64,000 bases of DNA from Nodosilinea nodulosa PCC 7104 (GCF_000309385.1 NZ_JH976537.1:1638214-1702213), one strand, 5' to 3'; counted from the first letter of the stretch, positions 45,930 to 56,416 are shown. Notes: generated by a model from the letters alone, not told the origin. Program-made: numbers and translations.

Positions 45930-48545
45930 CTATAGAGCCAGCAGCTCGGCGGGCAGTCGTTTGAAGGAAAGCCGCTCGTTTTCGACATCGACGTAGATCG
46001 TGTCGCCCTCGCCAAACTCGCCCCGCAGAATGGATTTGGCGATTTGGGTCTCCAGCTCTCGCTGGATGGCCCGCTTGAGCGGACGGGCACCGTAGACCGG
46101 GTCATAGCCCACCTCGGCCAAAAAGTCGAGGGCCGATTCGCTCAGCTTGACCGCCATCTTGCGATCGGCCAGGCGCTCTTCGAGCCGGACCACCTGTAGC
46201 TTCACAATCTCGCGCAGCTGCGACTTGAGCAGCCCGTGGAAGATGATCATTTCATCCACCCGGTTGAGAAACTCGGGCCGGAAGCTGCCCCGCAGGGCCT
46301 CCATGACGCGGGATTTCATTTCGTCGTACTTAGCATCGTCGCCCGCCACATCGAGAATGTACTGGGAGCCGATGTTGCTGGTCATGATGATGATGGTGTT
46401 TTTGAAGTCCACCGTGTGGCCCTGGGCATCGGTGACCCGGCCATCGTCGAGAATTTGCAGCATGACGTTGAACACGTCGGGGTGCGCTTTCTCAATTTCG
46501 TCAAACAGAATCACCGCAAAGGGGCGGCGGCGAATCGCCTCGGTGAGCTGGCCGCCCTCATCGTAGCCGACGTAGCCCGGAGGGGCACCGATCAGGCGCG
46601 AGACGGCGTGCTTCTCCATGTATTCCGACATGTCGATGCGCACCAGGGCCTCTTCGGTGTCGAACAGGTAGGCGGCCAGGGCCTTGGCCAGCTCGGTTTT
46701 ACCGACCCCAGTGGGGCCGAGAAAGATAAAGCTGGCGGTGGGGCGGTTGGGGTCGGCCAGGCCCGCCCGCGATCGCTGGATCGCATCGGCCACCGCCGTC
46801 ACGGCTTCTTCTTGACCGATTACCCGCTCGTGCAGCTCGTCTTCAAGCAGCAGCAGCTTCGCCATCTCCGACTGCACCAGCTTGCTGACCGGGATGCCGG
46901 TCCACTTGGAGATGATCTCGGCGATGTCTTCCTCGGTCACCTCTTCGCGCAGCAGGGTTTTGCCCGTGGTTTGGGTGGCGGTGAGCTGGGTTTCGGCGGT
47001 TTCGAGCTGGCGCTGCAGCTCGGTGAGCTTGCCGTACTTGAGTTCGGCGGCCCGGTTGAGGTCGTAGTCGCGCTCGGCCTGCTGGATCTCGATGTTGACC
47101 CGGTCGATGTCTTCTTTGATCGACTGAATGTGGTCAATGGTGTCTTTTTCGGACTGCCACTGGGCGTTGAGGGCGCTCTGCTGCTCCTTGAGGTCGGCCA
47201 GCTCTTTCTCGATCCGCTCCAGGCGCTCCATGGAGGCGGCGTCGCTCTCTTTTTTCAGCGACAGGCGCTCCATTTCGAGCTGGAGAATCTTGCGATCGAC
47301 TTCGTCGAGCTCCTCGGGCTTGGAGGTAATCTCCATTTTGAGCTTGGCGGCGGCTTCGTCCACCAGGTCGATGGCCTTGTCGGGCAGGAAGCGATCGCTG
47401 ATGTACCGGGTCGAGAGGGTTGCTGCCGCCACCAGGGCGCTGTCGGAGATTTTCACCCCGTGGTGCACTTCGTAGCGCTCTTTCAGGCCGCGCAAAATCG
47501 AGACCGTGTCTTCCACCGTGGGCTGATCGACATAGACCTGTTGGAAGCGGCGCTCCAGAGCGGCGTCTTTCTCAATGTATTTGCGGTACTCGTCCAGGGT
47601 TGTGGCGCCAATGCAGCGCAGCTCGCCCCGGGCTAGCATGGGCTTGAGCAGGTTGCCCGCATCCATCGCCCCCTGGGTGGCACCCGCGCCCACCACGGTG
47701 TGGATCTCGTCAATAAACAGAATGATCTGCCCTTCGGAGTCGGTGACTTCCTTGAGCACCGCTTTGAGGCGCTCCTCAAACTCGCCCCGGTACTTGGCAC
47801 CGGCAATCAGCGCCCCCATATCCAGGGCGATCAGCTGGCGGTCTTTGAGCGACTGGGGCACGTCGCCGCTGACGATGCGCTGGGCCAGCCCCTCGGCGAT
47901 CGCGGTTTTACCTACCCCCGGCTCGCCAATTAGCACCGGGTTATTTTTGGTGCGCCGCGACAGAATCTGGATGGTGCGGCGAATTTCGTCGTCGCGGCCA
48001 ATCACCGGGTCGAGCTTGCCCCGGCGGGCGGCCTCGGTGAGGTCGCGCCCGTATTTTTCGAGCGATTGGTACTTGCCTTCGGGGTTTTGGTCGGTCACTT
48101 TTTGGGTGCCTCGAATGTCTTGAATAACCTGCTTGAGCTTGGCTTCGCTCAGGCCCAAATCTTGAAACAGGGCCTTGCCAAAGCGGGTGTCGCCGGGGTA
48201 GGCCAGAATGATGTGCTCAATGGAAATATACTCATCGCCGTAGTCTTTTTTGTGCCTGTCGGCGCGATCGAGCAGGGCGTCGAGCGACTTGCCCAGGTAC
48301 ACCGACGAGCCACTGCCCGACACCTTGGGCTGGCTGTTGATAAAGGCTTCGGTGCGATCGCGCAGCACCTGCCCGTTGACGCCTAGCTTGGCAAAAATGC
48401 TGCTGGCCAGACCATCCTGGTCGAGCAGGGCCAGCAGCAGGTGATCGCTCTCGATCTGCTGCTGCTGCGACTGTTTGGCAATATCCTGGGAGCGCACAAT
48501 GGCATCCCAGGCCTTTTCGGTAAATAAATTTTGGGTGGGTTGCAT
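45930..48545 (-). CDS. clpB: ClpB disaggregase chaperone
   Basis: 871 residues, normal ClpB length. Order: Clp N-domain (~1-150), first AAA+ domain with '[19 protein letters not shown]' and '[19 protein letters not shown]', the long middle coiled coil (~410-530, '[20 protein letters not shown]'), and second AAA+ domain with '[20 protein letters not shown]' and '[17 protein letters not shown]'. No ClpP-binding loop is present, as expected for ClpB. It rescues aggregated proteins with DnaK. No CIRCE-like operator was found upstream. Confidence 0.98.
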   Translation of the reverse strand: MQPTQNLFTEKAWDAIVRSQDIAKQSQQQQIESDHLLLALLDQDGLASSIFAKLGVNGQVLRDRTEAFINSQPKVSGSGSSVYLGKSLDALLDRADRHKKDYGDEYISIEHIILAYPGDTRFGKALFQDLGLSEAKLKQVIQDIRGTQKVTDQNPEGKYQSLEKYGRDLTEAARRGKLDPVIGRDDEIRRTIQILSRRTKNNPVLIGEPGVGKTAIAEGLAQRIVSGDVPQSLKDRQLIALDMGALIAGAKYRGEFEERLKAVLKEVTDSEGQIILFIDEIHTVVGAGATQGAMDAGNLLKPMLARGELRCIGATTLDEYRKYIEKDAALERRFQQVYVDQPTVEDTVSILRGLKERYEVHHGVKISDSALVAAATLSTRYISDRFLPDKAIDLVDEAAAKLKMEITSKPEELDEVDRKILQLEMERLSLKKESDAASMERLERIEKELADLKEQQSALNAQWQSEKDTIDHIQSIKEDIDRVNIEIQQAERDYDLNRAAELKYGKLTELQRQLETAETQLTATQTTGKTLLREEVTEEDIAEIISKWTGIPVSKLVQSEMAKLLLLEDELHERVIGQEEAVTAVADAIQRSRAGLADPNRPTASFIFLGPTGVGKTELAKALAAYLFDTEEALVRIDMSEYMEKHAVSRLIGAPPGYVGYDEGGQLTEAIRRRPFAVILFDEIEKAHPDVFNVMLQILDDGRVTDAQGHTVDFKNTIIIMTSNIGSQYILDVAGDDAKYDEMKSRVMEALRGSFRPEFLNRVDEMIIFHGLLKSQLREIVKLQVVRLEERLADRKMAVKLSESALDFLAEVGYDPVYGARPLKRAIQRELETQIAKSILRGEFGEGDTIYVDVENERLSFKRLPAELLAL

Positions 48546-48662
48546 GGGCGTTCTTTCTCCCAGGTCACTTAAGGTGTTTCGTATGTCTGCATTGTAGAAA
48601 GCGCGGCCCGCAGGGCAGGATCGGTGTTTACGATTGTTCTCAGGCGGGTTGCCGTCTTTGAG

Positions 48663-49301
48663 CTAATTTTCGGCGGCTAAAACCTGGGCACCCCACTGTT
48701 TCAGCACTTGCAGCACCGCATACAGCTCATTATTGGGATTAATCAAAGAGAACAGTCGGGAATTGGCGTACTGAGCGACGGGCTGCTGGGTGGCTTTGAG
48801 AAACAAAAACTCACTGCCATTCGTAATTAGACCAAAGGTTGACTCTGTCAATTCGGGGTTGCTGAGCATGTATACCAGCGCTTGGGGAATGGCTCGCGTT
48901 ACGGCAAAGTCGCTGCGCTTGGACTCAATCACCAGCAGCCAAAACTGCTCCTTTAAAACCAGAACATCGATGCGGCCCCGAATGACAATGCCGTCGTCTT
49001 CTAGTTCTAAATCGATGCTGGTTTCGGTCTCAATACGAAAGGGTTTACGATAAAACCCAGCCAGATCCAGCAGAGGCGATAACACCACCATCTTGACGCT
49101 GTTTTCGAGCATCGGTGGGTCTTCCATCAAAGCCGTAAAATTCGCCTTGACGCGATCCAGCAGATGTTGTTCAGCCTCACTCAAAGGAGACATATTCTGC
49201 TGCCACTCCTCAAAAAAGGCGGGATCTAAGGATTGCTGTAACCCCAGGACCTGTTTGAGATCGCGCAGGGTGGCTGTATTTGCCGCAGTGGTTTGCACCA
49301 T
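48663..49301 (-). CDS. Solitary PD-(D/E)XK, HsdR N-terminal-like protein
   Basis: 212 residues. The nuclease core is visible as 'VIRGRIDVLVL' (Asp) and 'WLLVIESKRSDFAV' (E-x-K), with 'YRKPFRIETETSIDLELED' before it. This resembles the N-terminal nuclease domain of type I restriction subunit R, but no helicase, HsdM or HsdS follows. Similar stand-alone proteins are common in filamentous cyanobacteria. It may be a domesticated nuclease domain of unknown role. Confidence 0.75.
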   Translation of the reverse strand: MVQTTAANTATLRDLKQVLGLQQSLDPAFFEEWQQNMSPLSEAEQHLLDRVKANFTALMEDPPMLENSVKMVVLSPLLDLAGFYRKPFRIETETSIDLELEDDGIVIRGRIDVLVLKEQFWLLVIESKRSDFAVTRAIPQALVYMLSNPELTESTFGLITNGSEFLFLKATQQPVAQYANSRLFSLINPNNELYAVLQVLKQWGAQVLAAEN

Positions 49302-49346
49302 AGTCCATTCGCCAGGAGGTTATACCAATTCTAATTGCTAAAGATC

Positions 49347-49378
49347 AGGCCCCAAGATTTGTAGGAATCCTGGGGCCT
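49347..49378 (-). terminator. Hairpin terminator of the FAD oxidoreductase gene
   Basis: AGGCCCCA (49347-49354) and TGGGGCCT (49371-49378) make a perfect 8-bp stem extended by GATT/AATC inside. It lies between the stop at 49413 and the start of the next gene at 49301, both minus strand. Confidence 0.75.
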
Positions 49379-49412
49379 TTCGGTGAGGGTTGAAGGGATA
49401 CTGGCTCGGATT

Positions 49413-51500
49413 CTACCAGGGACGCCAGTTGCCCCAGTCTTCGTTGAAGATTGAGGTGTTGGGAAACTGCACCGGGTTGCCGCTGGCTTGCAGATCGGCC
49501 CGCAGCTGGTCGAGCAGAGGCTCCTGGCTGGGCAGGTCGTCGACCATTTCGTAGGGCAGCACATCGTTGCGCAGCGAAAGGTCGATGGTGTGGGCGGCAG
49601 CGGCCCCCACCGACCACTCAAAGGAATGCACCCGGTAGGCGGCGGCAGCGCTGTAGCTGGTGGCAATGCTCTTGCTGGCCACCAGCATATTGTCGATCCG
49701 CTGGGGAATCATTGCCCGCAGGGGAATTTGGGCGGGGTAGGCCTGGCCGTGGGCCTGGCGCACGCCGGGGCGCTCGATGTTGCCGGGGGCCTCTGCCGGG
49801 TACTCGGTCAGACAGGGGTGAAAGTCGATCGCGTACTGGGCAATGCCCACGGTGTCGGGGTAGAGGCGCGATCGCATCCGCACCGGAAACTGGTTGGGGT
49901 TGGCGCCGGGTTCAAAGGTCTCCACCGTATCTAGGCCTGCCAAAAATCGCCGCAGCGAGGTGTAGGTGCTTTCGCTCAAATTTTGCTGGTAGTACTCCGA
50001 GGTAAAGTCGTTCCACGAAAAGTCAATTTCGCTAATCGAGAAGCCATTTTCGTAGCCGTAGGAGGGCCGACCAATAATTCGCCGCGCCTCGCGAATGTAG
50101 GGGTACTTCGACAGGCCGTGGGCGGTGCCCATGGGCGAATCTAGCCCCATCATGTAGCGGTTAAAGGGCTCTGGCTCCTTCCAGGAGTCGTCGATCTGCG
50201 AGTCGGTGGTGCCAGTGGTGAGCCAGTAGAAAAAGCCGATCGCATTCTCTTCGCCCTTGCGCAGGGTGTCGGTGCGCAAGCCCCCCAGCCAGCCGCCCGG
50301 CTCTAGCTGACCGCTGGCCTTCAGCTGGTCTTCGGTGAGAATCAGGTTGTCGCGGCTGGTGCCGGGGCGGTAGTCATTGCCCCAGGTCCAGTTCTGCATG
50401 GAGATATCGCCGACGCCGGGACGCGGCACCCCCGCAATGGTGCCCTCAGCGTGGGGCGTGGCATTCCACAGGCGGCGGTAGGTAAACACAAAGTCGAAAT
50501 GGTCCTGGGCATTTTTCAGCGAGTCACGCTCTTTTTCCCAGCTGTAGTAGGGCTGGTAGGTGCTGTAAAAATCAGGAATGTCGTAGGTTTGCGGCTCGGC
50601 GGTGTGCTCCATGGCAAAGGTGTAGGTAAAGCCCTGGGTGCAGTAGGGGTCGCGCTCGGCCACTGGCGAGGAAGGGTTGAGGGACGACTTGGGGTCTAAC
50701 CCCAGCTCGTAGGGCACATCGGCCAGCACAATTAGCTCGCCGGTCTCGGTGGCCTCAACCACAAACCAGTCGGCCTTGCGAGGCGCGCTGCCTTCCTTGG
50801 GCGGGGCGGGCACAAACTGAATGATTTCTTTGGACAGACGGGCCGAGTCGTCGTAGGTGTAGGCGTCTTCAATAATTTCGGAGAGAAAGTCGGTGTTCAG
50901 CGGGGCGGTGCCCGGCGCCGGACTGTGGTGAATGGCGACTACGGTATCGATTTGGCTGCCGTCGGCGTTCAGGCTGAGGTCTTTGACCACCGTGTTGGGG
51001 AACCACTTCAGCTTGCCGCCCCCCTTGCGCTGGGCATCGGCCAGCATGTCCATCAAAATGGCGTTGGCATCGGCGGGCAGAAAGCAGGTGGCGCTGACCC
51101 AGCAGTTGCCGGGGTTGAGCTTGCCGTACTTGCGCTCAACGCGATCGCGCAATTCCTTATATCCCCGCGAGTAAAACAGCTGGTTGCGCTGCTCCTTCGA
51201 CTCATCTAGCGCCGTGGTGCCCTGGGAAGAAATCTGCCCGCCCACCCAGTCGGTGAGTTCGGTCATGCAGACGGTGTGGCCCATCAGCAGGCTCTCGTAG
51301 GCGGCAGCCGTGCCCGCCAAACCGCCGCCGACAATCAGCAGTTCGCACTCGACTACCTGGTCGGGGGTACGGGGCAGCTGGGCTACGCGGGGCGCTACCG
51401 ACTCCTGCGCCTGGGCGTTGTCAATGGGGCAGGGGATGGAGCCAGTGACCAGGGCAGAGGCAAGCAGGGGGGCAGTGAAGGCGCGAAAGAAGCGTTGCAT
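49413..51500 (-). CDS. Secreted FAD-dependent oxidoreductase
   Basis: 695 residues from the ATG at 51500 (MQRFFRAFTAPLLASALVTG), which opens a signal peptide ending near 'NAQA'. The dinucleotide fold follows at residue ~50: 'CELLIVGGGLAGTAAAYESL' and 'LTDWVGGQISSQGTTALDES', typical of the FAD_oxidored (PF12831) group. The C-terminal region 'PAQIPLRAMIPQRIDNMLVA' with 'SKSIATSYSAAAAYRVHSFE' closes the FAD domain. Substrate unknown. An open frame continues upstream to 51683 but lacks a start signal. Confidence 0.85.
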   Translation of the reverse strand: MQRFFRAFTAPLLASALVTGSIPCPIDNAQAQESVAPRVAQLPRTPDQVVECELLIVGGGLAGTAAAYESLLMGHTVCMTELTDWVGGQISSQGTTALDESKEQRNQLFYSRGYKELRDRVERKYGKLNPGNCWVSATCFLPADANAILMDMLADAQRKGGGKLKWFPNTVVKDLSLNADGSQIDTVVAIHHSPAPGTAPLNTDFLSEIIEDAYTYDDSARLSKEIIQFVPAPPKEGSAPRKADWFVVEATETGELIVLADVPYELGLDPKSSLNPSSPVAERDPYCTQGFTYTFAMEHTAEPQTYDIPDFYSTYQPYYSWEKERDSLKNAQDHFDFVFTYRRLWNATPHAEGTIAGVPRPGVGDISMQNWTWGNDYRPGTSRDNLILTEDQLKASGQLEPGGWLGGLRTDTLRKGEENAIGFFYWLTTGTTDSQIDDSWKEPEPFNRYMMGLDSPMGTAHGLSKYPYIREARRIIGRPSYGYENGFSISEIDFSWNDFTSEYYQQNLSESTYTSLRRFLAGLDTVETFEPGANPNQFPVRMRSRLYPDTVGIAQYAIDFHPCLTEYPAEAPGNIERPGVRQAHGQAYPAQIPLRAMIPQRIDNMLVASKSIATSYSAAAAYRVHSFEWSVGAAAAHTIDLSLRNDVLPYEMVDDLPSQEPLLDQLRADLQASGNPVQFPNTSIFNEDWGNWRPW

Positions 51501-51969
51501 GGCAAACCACGGGGGCGAATCGATTGCAACTATTAGCTTATCGGCTGGTTGCCCCAATCTGATGTTTGTCGCAAAAGAGTCGCAAAAAATAGAGGTCTCG
51601 GCCACTGCCGCTGCATGTTTGAGGTCGCCGCCTCGATCGCTTCTAGCCCCGGTCATTGCCCCCAGGCGGTTTGTCGCTCTCAAAGCAACAGCCAGTGCAA
51701 CAAACTAACCCCACAAAACCGTTGCTGGGGTTGGGTTTGGCTTCGCTCAACGCCAGCCTGCATCAGAACTTTTGCCAGTCAATCAGGGGCAATCTCCACA
51801 GCGACGGGCTACCTGACTTTCTGGAAAAACCAAACTCAAGCTGAATCTAACTATACATAAATCTTATCCAAGTCTGGAAGTAAAATTTTGCCTGGGGGAA
51901 AATTCTAGATTTCGAGGGAATCTCGAACTGTACTTGGTTTAACACATCGCACTTTATTCACACAAGACG
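51501..51969. other. Intergenic region with two hairpins
   Basis: ACCCCA/TGGGGT (about 51709-51734) and TTCGAG/CTCGAA (51911-51927) are inverted repeats. The right third is AT-rich and probably holds the promoter of the gene at 51970. Short open frames here have no ribosome-binding site and are not called. Confidence 0.4.
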
Positions 51970-52455
51970 ATGGATTCACTCTTTGTTCTCTTTCTCAATC
52001 GCTATTTTTGGTTAATTTGTCTGCTCGTCACCTGGATCAATGCTGTGATTTTTAAGCTGCGATCGCGCCCCTATATCCGTCAAAACCCAGCCCTAGCCCC
52101 CGGTTACGCCACTCTAATTCGAGGCTTTCTGGTTTGCTCTAGCCTACCGTGGCTCATGATGGGATTTGGCATCTTAGTAGGAGATGTGCCTGCAATTTGG
52201 TACTTTCTTTATCCTAATACAAACGACCCTTACGTATTAGCGTGGTGGGTGTTGTACTGGTTAAATATTGGCACCATCGCCTATTGGGTCATCCTACGCG
52301 GCGGCGCTGAAATGATGATCAGCCATCCTGGCTTTTTGAGAGGAAGTTCCCCAAGCTTAAAGACGGTAAAGCTTTTTTGGTTGCTAATGTTGGGTACGAC
52401 AATAGTCATCACGATCATTTTGTTTAATCAGCCCCTACCCACCGAGCCGGTATAG
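51970..52455 (+). CDS. Membrane protein with four predicted helices
   Basis: 161 residues with hydrophobic segments at about 10-28, 50-70, 90-110 and 135-152 ('LFWLLMLGTTIVITIILFNQ'). No family is recognised. The gene is AT-rich compared with the oxidoreductase on its left, which hints at acquisition. It stands alone before the accessory region. Confidence 0.7.
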   Translation: MDSLFVLFLNRYFWLICLLVTWINAVIFKLRSRPYIRQNPALAPGYATLIRGFLVCSSLPWLMMGFGILVGDVPAIWYFLYPNTNDPYVLAWWVLYWLNIGTIAYWVILRGGAEMMISHPGFLRGSSPSLKTVKLFWLLMLGTTIVITIILFNQPLPTEPV

Positions 52456-52524
52456 GCTTGCCCTATTTTTCCAAGACATGTGCGACAGGTGACAATTGCT
52501 ATACCGCCCCCAGCTTTAACAGAT

Positions 52525-52626
52525 GTAGCCATAGTCAGTTGGGTTAAGACATTCAAAAACCTGAGAAACGTTTGAGCGCTCAAACGTTCTCAGGAAAACT
52601 GTCCTTACCAGACTGGCTACAGCTAT
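52525..52626. repeat. Interspersed palindromic repeat, copy C
   Basis: It contains TAGCCATAGTCAGTTGGGTT and AAGACATTC, a near-perfect central palindrome 52561-52593 (GAGAAACGTTTGAGC against GCTCAAACGTTCTC), and the end CCAGACTGGCTACAGCTATA, which is shared with copy A at 17939. Confidence 0.7.
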
Positions 52627-52691
52627 AACCGTGATCTGGTCGGTGTGCAAAAGGCTTGTTCGGGCGAAACCGCCGCTGCAGGGCCAGCTTT

Positions 52692-53180
52692 CTACGGCTG
52701 ATCGAGATAGAGCTTCGCCGCCTCGGTTCGCAGACGTTCCGCATTGCGGGCCAGAAAGTCGGCAATTACAGCCAGTTCCTCATCCGAATAATTCTCGTAC
52801 AGATGTGCCAATGACTGCCGGGTCGATGCGAAAAGCAGGTGTGCCTCGGCAACCTGTTCAGCGACCGGCTCAACCAGGACACGGCGGCGATCGACGCGAT
52901 CGTGAACCCGACGCACAAACCCTTTACGTTCCAGTCGGTCGATCAAGTTGGTTACCGATGCCGTAGCCAAACCCGTGTGCCTGGCAATTTCCCCTGCGCT
53001 CAGTGGCCCTAAGCGTTCGAGAACGCTCATGGTCTTGTAGTCGGTGAGGGGCAGACCCAAAACCTGCGCCATGGCCGCGTGGTAAATCACCGTAGCGTCA
53101 CTATTCTCGCGCCCCACCTGGGCTAGCTTTGCCAGCAGGTCATCGCGAGTTGTGCCTTTTTCCGGGGGACGACTTGACAT
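52692..53180 (-). CDS. MarR-family transcriptional regulator
   Basis: 162 residues from the ATG at 53180 with GGAGG close upstream. The winged helix is 'GPLSAGEIARHTGLATASVT' then 'NLIDRLERKGFVRRVHDRVD', and the DxR(R) wing 'DRVDRRRVLV' is intact. It is divergent from the 4-helix membrane gene at 53275, which together with the SRPBCC gene is its probable target. Confidence 0.88.
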   Translation of the reverse strand: MSSRPPEKGTTRDDLLAKLAQVGRENSDATVIYHAAMAQVLGLPLTDYKTMSVLERLGPLSAGEIARHTGLATASVTNLIDRLERKGFVRRVHDRVDRRRVLVEPVAEQVAEAHLLFASTRQSLAHLYENYSDEELAVIADFLARNAERLRTEAAKLYLDQP

Positions 53181-53274
53181 GGAGTACCTCCACGAATATA
53201 TTACGATCAATCGAGATATACGGCGAGCCGTACCGATCGCCACCCGTTTGGCCGCAGCCACATGAGGATAATAG

Positions 53275-53733
53275 ATGATGTCGGTGTTGTTCTTTGCGGT
53301 GACTATCGCTACTGCCCTGGCGCTGATGAGCCTCGGCGGTGGCCTGTACGAGTTCAGCGTGGTCGATCAGGTCTGGCCCGCGCGGCCGGAGTTGATCCAA
53401 CCGAACCGCGGCGGCCTTTCGAGGCGCAGGTTCTGGATTCCCGCCCATGTCGCCTTTGAGCTCGGTCTGATCGTCTCGCTGATCGTCGCTTGGTCAGTGG
53501 TCGAACTCCGCACCTGGCTCTTGGTGGCCCTGGTCAGTCATGCCACAATGCGAGTTTGGTCGGCGCTGGACTTCATTCCAAAAGCCCTGGTGTTCGAGAA
53601 GGTTGATCCTGTGACAATCAGCGAAGATACCGCACGGTGCTGGGTGCGGCGAAGCTTGCTGCGGCTTCCGCTCGATCTGGTGACCTGCGTAGCCATGCTC
53701 ACGGCCCTAACGCAGGCAGGCAGGTTGATGTAG
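53275..53733 (+). CDS. Small membrane protein beside the MarR regulator
   Basis: 152 residues with hydrophobic segments near 5-22, 55-75, 78-98 and 130-148; an alternative ATG lies at 53278. 'VDQVWPARPELIQPNRGGLS' is an extra-membrane loop. No family is assigned with confidence (a DUF1772-like layout is possible). It lies 94 bp from the divergent marR and 58 bp before the SRPBCC gene. Confidence 0.7.
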   Translation: MMSVLFFAVTIATALALMSLGGGLYEFSVVDQVWPARPELIQPNRGGLSRRRFWIPAHVAFELGLIVSLIVAWSVVELRTWLLVALVSHATMRVWSALDFIPKALVFEKVDPVTISEDTARCWVRRSLLRLPLDLVTCVAMLTALTQAGRLM

Positions 53734-53791
53734 TCAATTCAGGGGCTAGGTTTAGAAGTTGCCCAATGGTTATTACGTAGAGGTAAGAAAC

Positions 53792-54199
53792 ATGAAGATC
53801 ACTGTTGAAACCACAGCTGCCGCACCAATCGAAGCGGTCTGGCGCGCATGGACAACCCCAGAAGACATAAAGCAGTGGAACGCCGCATCAGACGACTGGT
53901 GCACGTCGGCTGCCTCGGTAGATCTGCGCGTTGGCGGTACGTTCTCGTCGCGCATGGAGGCTAAGGACGGGAGCGCAGGGTTTGACTTCGGTGGAACCTA
54001 TACAAAGATCGTTCCCCACGAGTTAATTGAGTGTGAGTTTGGCGGCCGCACCCTGGTCGTGCAGTTCATAGACGCAGGCGATCGCACCACAATTCGCGAA
54101 ACCTTCGACGCGGAGGAGACGCATACGCCCGAGCAACAGCGAGAAGGGTGGCAATCCATTCTGGACCGTTTTGCCCGTTACGTTGAGACATCCAGGTAA
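53792..54199 (+). CDS. SRPBCC/AHSA1-type protein
   Basis: 135 residues from the ATG at 53792 (MKITVETTAAAPIEAVWRAW). 'TTPEDIKQWNAASDDW', 'DLRVGGTFSSRMEAKDG', 'FGGTYTKIVPHELIE' and the terminal helix 'EQQREGWQSILDRFARYVE' are those of the Activator-of-Hsp90-like START family, which bind small hydrophobic ligands. It is probably cotranscribed with 53275. An IS1634 copy begins 40 bp downstream. Confidence 0.88.
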   Translation: MKITVETTAAAPIEAVWRAWTTPEDIKQWNAASDDWCTSAASVDLRVGGTFSSRMEAKDGSAGFDFGGTYTKIVPHELIECEFGGRTLVVQFIDAGDRTTIRETFDAEETHTPEQQREGWQSILDRFARYVETSR

Positions 54200-54238
54200 A
54201 TCTGTGGGGCCTCATACCGTTCAAGAGGCAGGTAAGCG

Positions 54239-56032
54239 CTCACGGTTCGCTCATTTTTAAATGAGGTCAGCCAATTGGGTTAGGTTTGGGCTATGGATAC
54301 CTCCCTAACCGTTATCACCGAACGGGTTGACGATATTCCCCTGTTGCTGGCCCAACTGCAGCGGATGGACGTGCAACCCCTGCTCGACGACTACTTTCCG
54401 ACCCATGGGAACTGGCAGGGGCTCAGCTTAGGCCATGTGGTGATAGTTTGGCTGAGCCACATTTTGTCCCAAGCGGATCACCGGTTAAACCCCGTGCAGG
54501 CCTGGGTAGAGCGACATCAGGAAACCTTGCAACAGGGCTTGCAGCAACCGGTTCGCGCCCTTGACCTGAGTGACGACCGCCTAGAAAGCGTGTTGCGATA
54601 TCTCAGTGATGATGCCCAATGGGCGTTGTTTGAACCGGCGTTGAATCAGCGTCAGATTCAGGTGTATGACCTGCACCCCAAACGGCTGCGTCTGGATAGT
54701 ACCAGCGTCAGCGGAGATTGGACGGTCAATGAGTCAGGGCTGTTCCAATATGGCCATAGCAAAGACCATCGCCCCGACCTGCCCCAACTGAAGCTGATGC
54801 TGGCGACGCTAGATCCGCTGGGGCTACCGATAGCGACCGAGATTGTCTCCGGGCAGCGCGCCGACGACCCGCTCTACATTCCGGCCATCGGGCAGGTGCG
54901 TCAGACCCTCAGTCAGTCTGGGTTGCTCTACGTGGGTGACAGCAAGATGGCCAGTCTAGCGACCCGTTGCTTTCTCCAGGCCACAGGCGATTACTATCTC
55001 TGTCCGCTCGGTGGGACTCAACTCAAGGCGGAGGCGATGCAGGCCTACCTAGACCCAGTGGAGCAAGGGGCCGTTGAGTTGCAGGAGATTCACTACGACT
55101 ATGCCGACGGTCACACCGCGCTGATTGCCCGAGGCTATGAGCAGACCCAGACCCGCACAGGAGAATGGGACGGACACACCTGGACGTGGTCAGAGCGGCA
55201 ATTGGTCGTGTACTCCTTGGCTTATGCTCAATCCGCCCAGCAGGCCTTCCAAGCTCGACTTGAGCACGCCCAGACGGCCTTAGCGGCGCTCAACCAATCG
55301 GGGCGCGGCCAGAAAGCCTTTCCCGATGAGGTCGCCTTAGCGCAAGCCGCCGAGGCGATTCTCACCCGCTACCGGGTCAAGGCCTACGTTCAACTCACCT
55401 ACTCACAACAGGTGGAGCAACACGCTGTGCGTCGCTACCGGGACCGCCCGGCTCGGATGGTGGAGCACCGTCGATTCCAGGTGAATGGCACCCTAGAAAC
55501 TGAGGCCATCAACCAGCAGATGCAAACCTTGGGCTGGCGGGTCTATGTCACCAATCATCCCGCAGCGGCATTATCGTTGCCTCAAGCCGTGACGGTCTAC
55601 CGCCAAGAATATCTGGTGGAGCACAGCTTTAGCCGACTCAAAGGGCATCCCCTCTCCCTCTCCCCGATGTACTTACAGCGTGAAGACCATATCAAGGGAT
55701 TAATTCGCTTACTCTCGATGGGGTTGCGGCTGTTAACGCTGGTGGAGTTTCAGATGCGTCAAGCCTTAGCTGGTCACCAAGAAACCCTCTCAGGGCTATA
55801 TATCGGTAATCCCAAGCGGGCGACGGCACGTCCGACAGCCGAATTACTGTTGGCCAGTTTTCGCGACATTACTCTAGTCATGGTGAATGCACGAGGGCAG
55901 ACCTATGCCCATCTGACGGAGCTGACGCCTTTACAGCAGCAGATCTTAAAGGCTCTCAACTTCCCGGTAAGTATTTACACCCTGCTGGGGCCCGTATCTG
56001 ACGAACCACCTTAGAAATGAGCGAACCGGGAG
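54239..56032 (+). mobile_element. IS1634-family element, copy 2, intergenic
   Basis: 1794 bp with the same 22-bp ends as copy 1. The 6-bp duplication TAAGCG stands at 54233-54238 and 56033-56038. It lies in the opposite orientation to the copy at 29617. The two copies differ by a single noticed base, so one may have given rise to the other recently. Confidence 0.94.
54293..56014 (+). CDS. IS1634 family transposase, copy 2
   Basis: 573 residues, identical to the product at 29635 except Ser4 for Pro4. The DDE residues and DUF4277 N-terminal region are complete, so it is presumably active. Confidence 0.93.
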   Translation: MDTSLTVITERVDDIPLLLAQLQRMDVQPLLDDYFPTHGNWQGLSLGHVVIVWLSHILSQADHRLNPVQAWVERHQETLQQGLQQPVRALDLSDDRLESVLRYLSDDAQWALFEPALNQRQIQVYDLHPKRLRLDSTSVSGDWTVNESGLFQYGHSKDHRPDLPQLKLMLATLDPLGLPIATEIVSGQRADDPLYIPAIGQVRQTLSQSGLLYVGDSKMASLATRCFLQATGDYYLCPLGGTQLKAEAMQAYLDPVEQGAVELQEIHYDYADGHTALIARGYEQTQTRTGEWDGHTWTWSERQLVVYSLAYAQSAQQAFQARLEHAQTALAALNQSGRGQKAFPDEVALAQAAEAILTRYRVKAYVQLTYSQQVEQHAVRRYRDRPARMVEHRRFQVNGTLETEAINQQMQTLGWRVYVTNHPAAALSLPQAVTVYRQEYLVEHSFSRLKGHPLSLSPMYLQREDHIKGLIRLLSMGLRLLTLVEFQMRQALAGHQETLSGLYIGNPKRATARPTAELLLASFRDITLVMVNARGQTYAHLTELTPLQQQILKALNFPVSIYTLLGPVSDEPP

Positions 56033-56416
56033 TAAGCGAACTGGGCGCTGCAATTGTCTGACCGGGCATGAACGTCTTGCGTCATGGGTGAACCCCTATG
56101 GCTCTATCGGCTAGGTGAGTCCAGTTGTTCCAGTCTTTCTAGCAGCCTGGTGGTAAATCATAATTTTTGCGTTTCCATGAAGTAAATAGGTCTGATTATC
56201 TATAAGGCACATTTCGACTCCGCACAATGCCCGATCCGCTGCTGGGCAGAGGCTTGAGCGGAGTCATACACAAACTGTCTCCAAAGGGAGAAAACCCGGA
56301 AACTTTGATTGGGTTTAGTTTGACCGTCCTAATCCCCAGCACTCAAGATTCGCCATAAAAATTATGGCGAAAACGATTAATTTTAATGACTGAGCAGAGT
56401 TTGGGCAGTCCAGAAA
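56033..56416. other. AT-rich intergenic region with hairpin
   Basis: The stretch begins with the IS duplication. CGCCATAA/TTATGGCG (56351-56369) forms an 8-bp stem with an AAA loop about 50 nt after the stop of the Arr gene and may terminate it. GACTCCGC (56217) and GCGGAGTC (56259) are also inverted around a GC-rich segment. No gene is seen. Confidence 0.45.

Noticed and set aside
46236-47636. A 466-codon plus-strand frame opposite clpB
   Set aside because: clpB is complete and conserved across this stretch; the opposite frame is an artefact of codon bias.
51501-51683. N-terminal extension of the FAD oxidoreductase frame
   Set aside because: The signal peptide starts at the ATG at 51500; the upstream part has no start signal and would bury the signal peptide.
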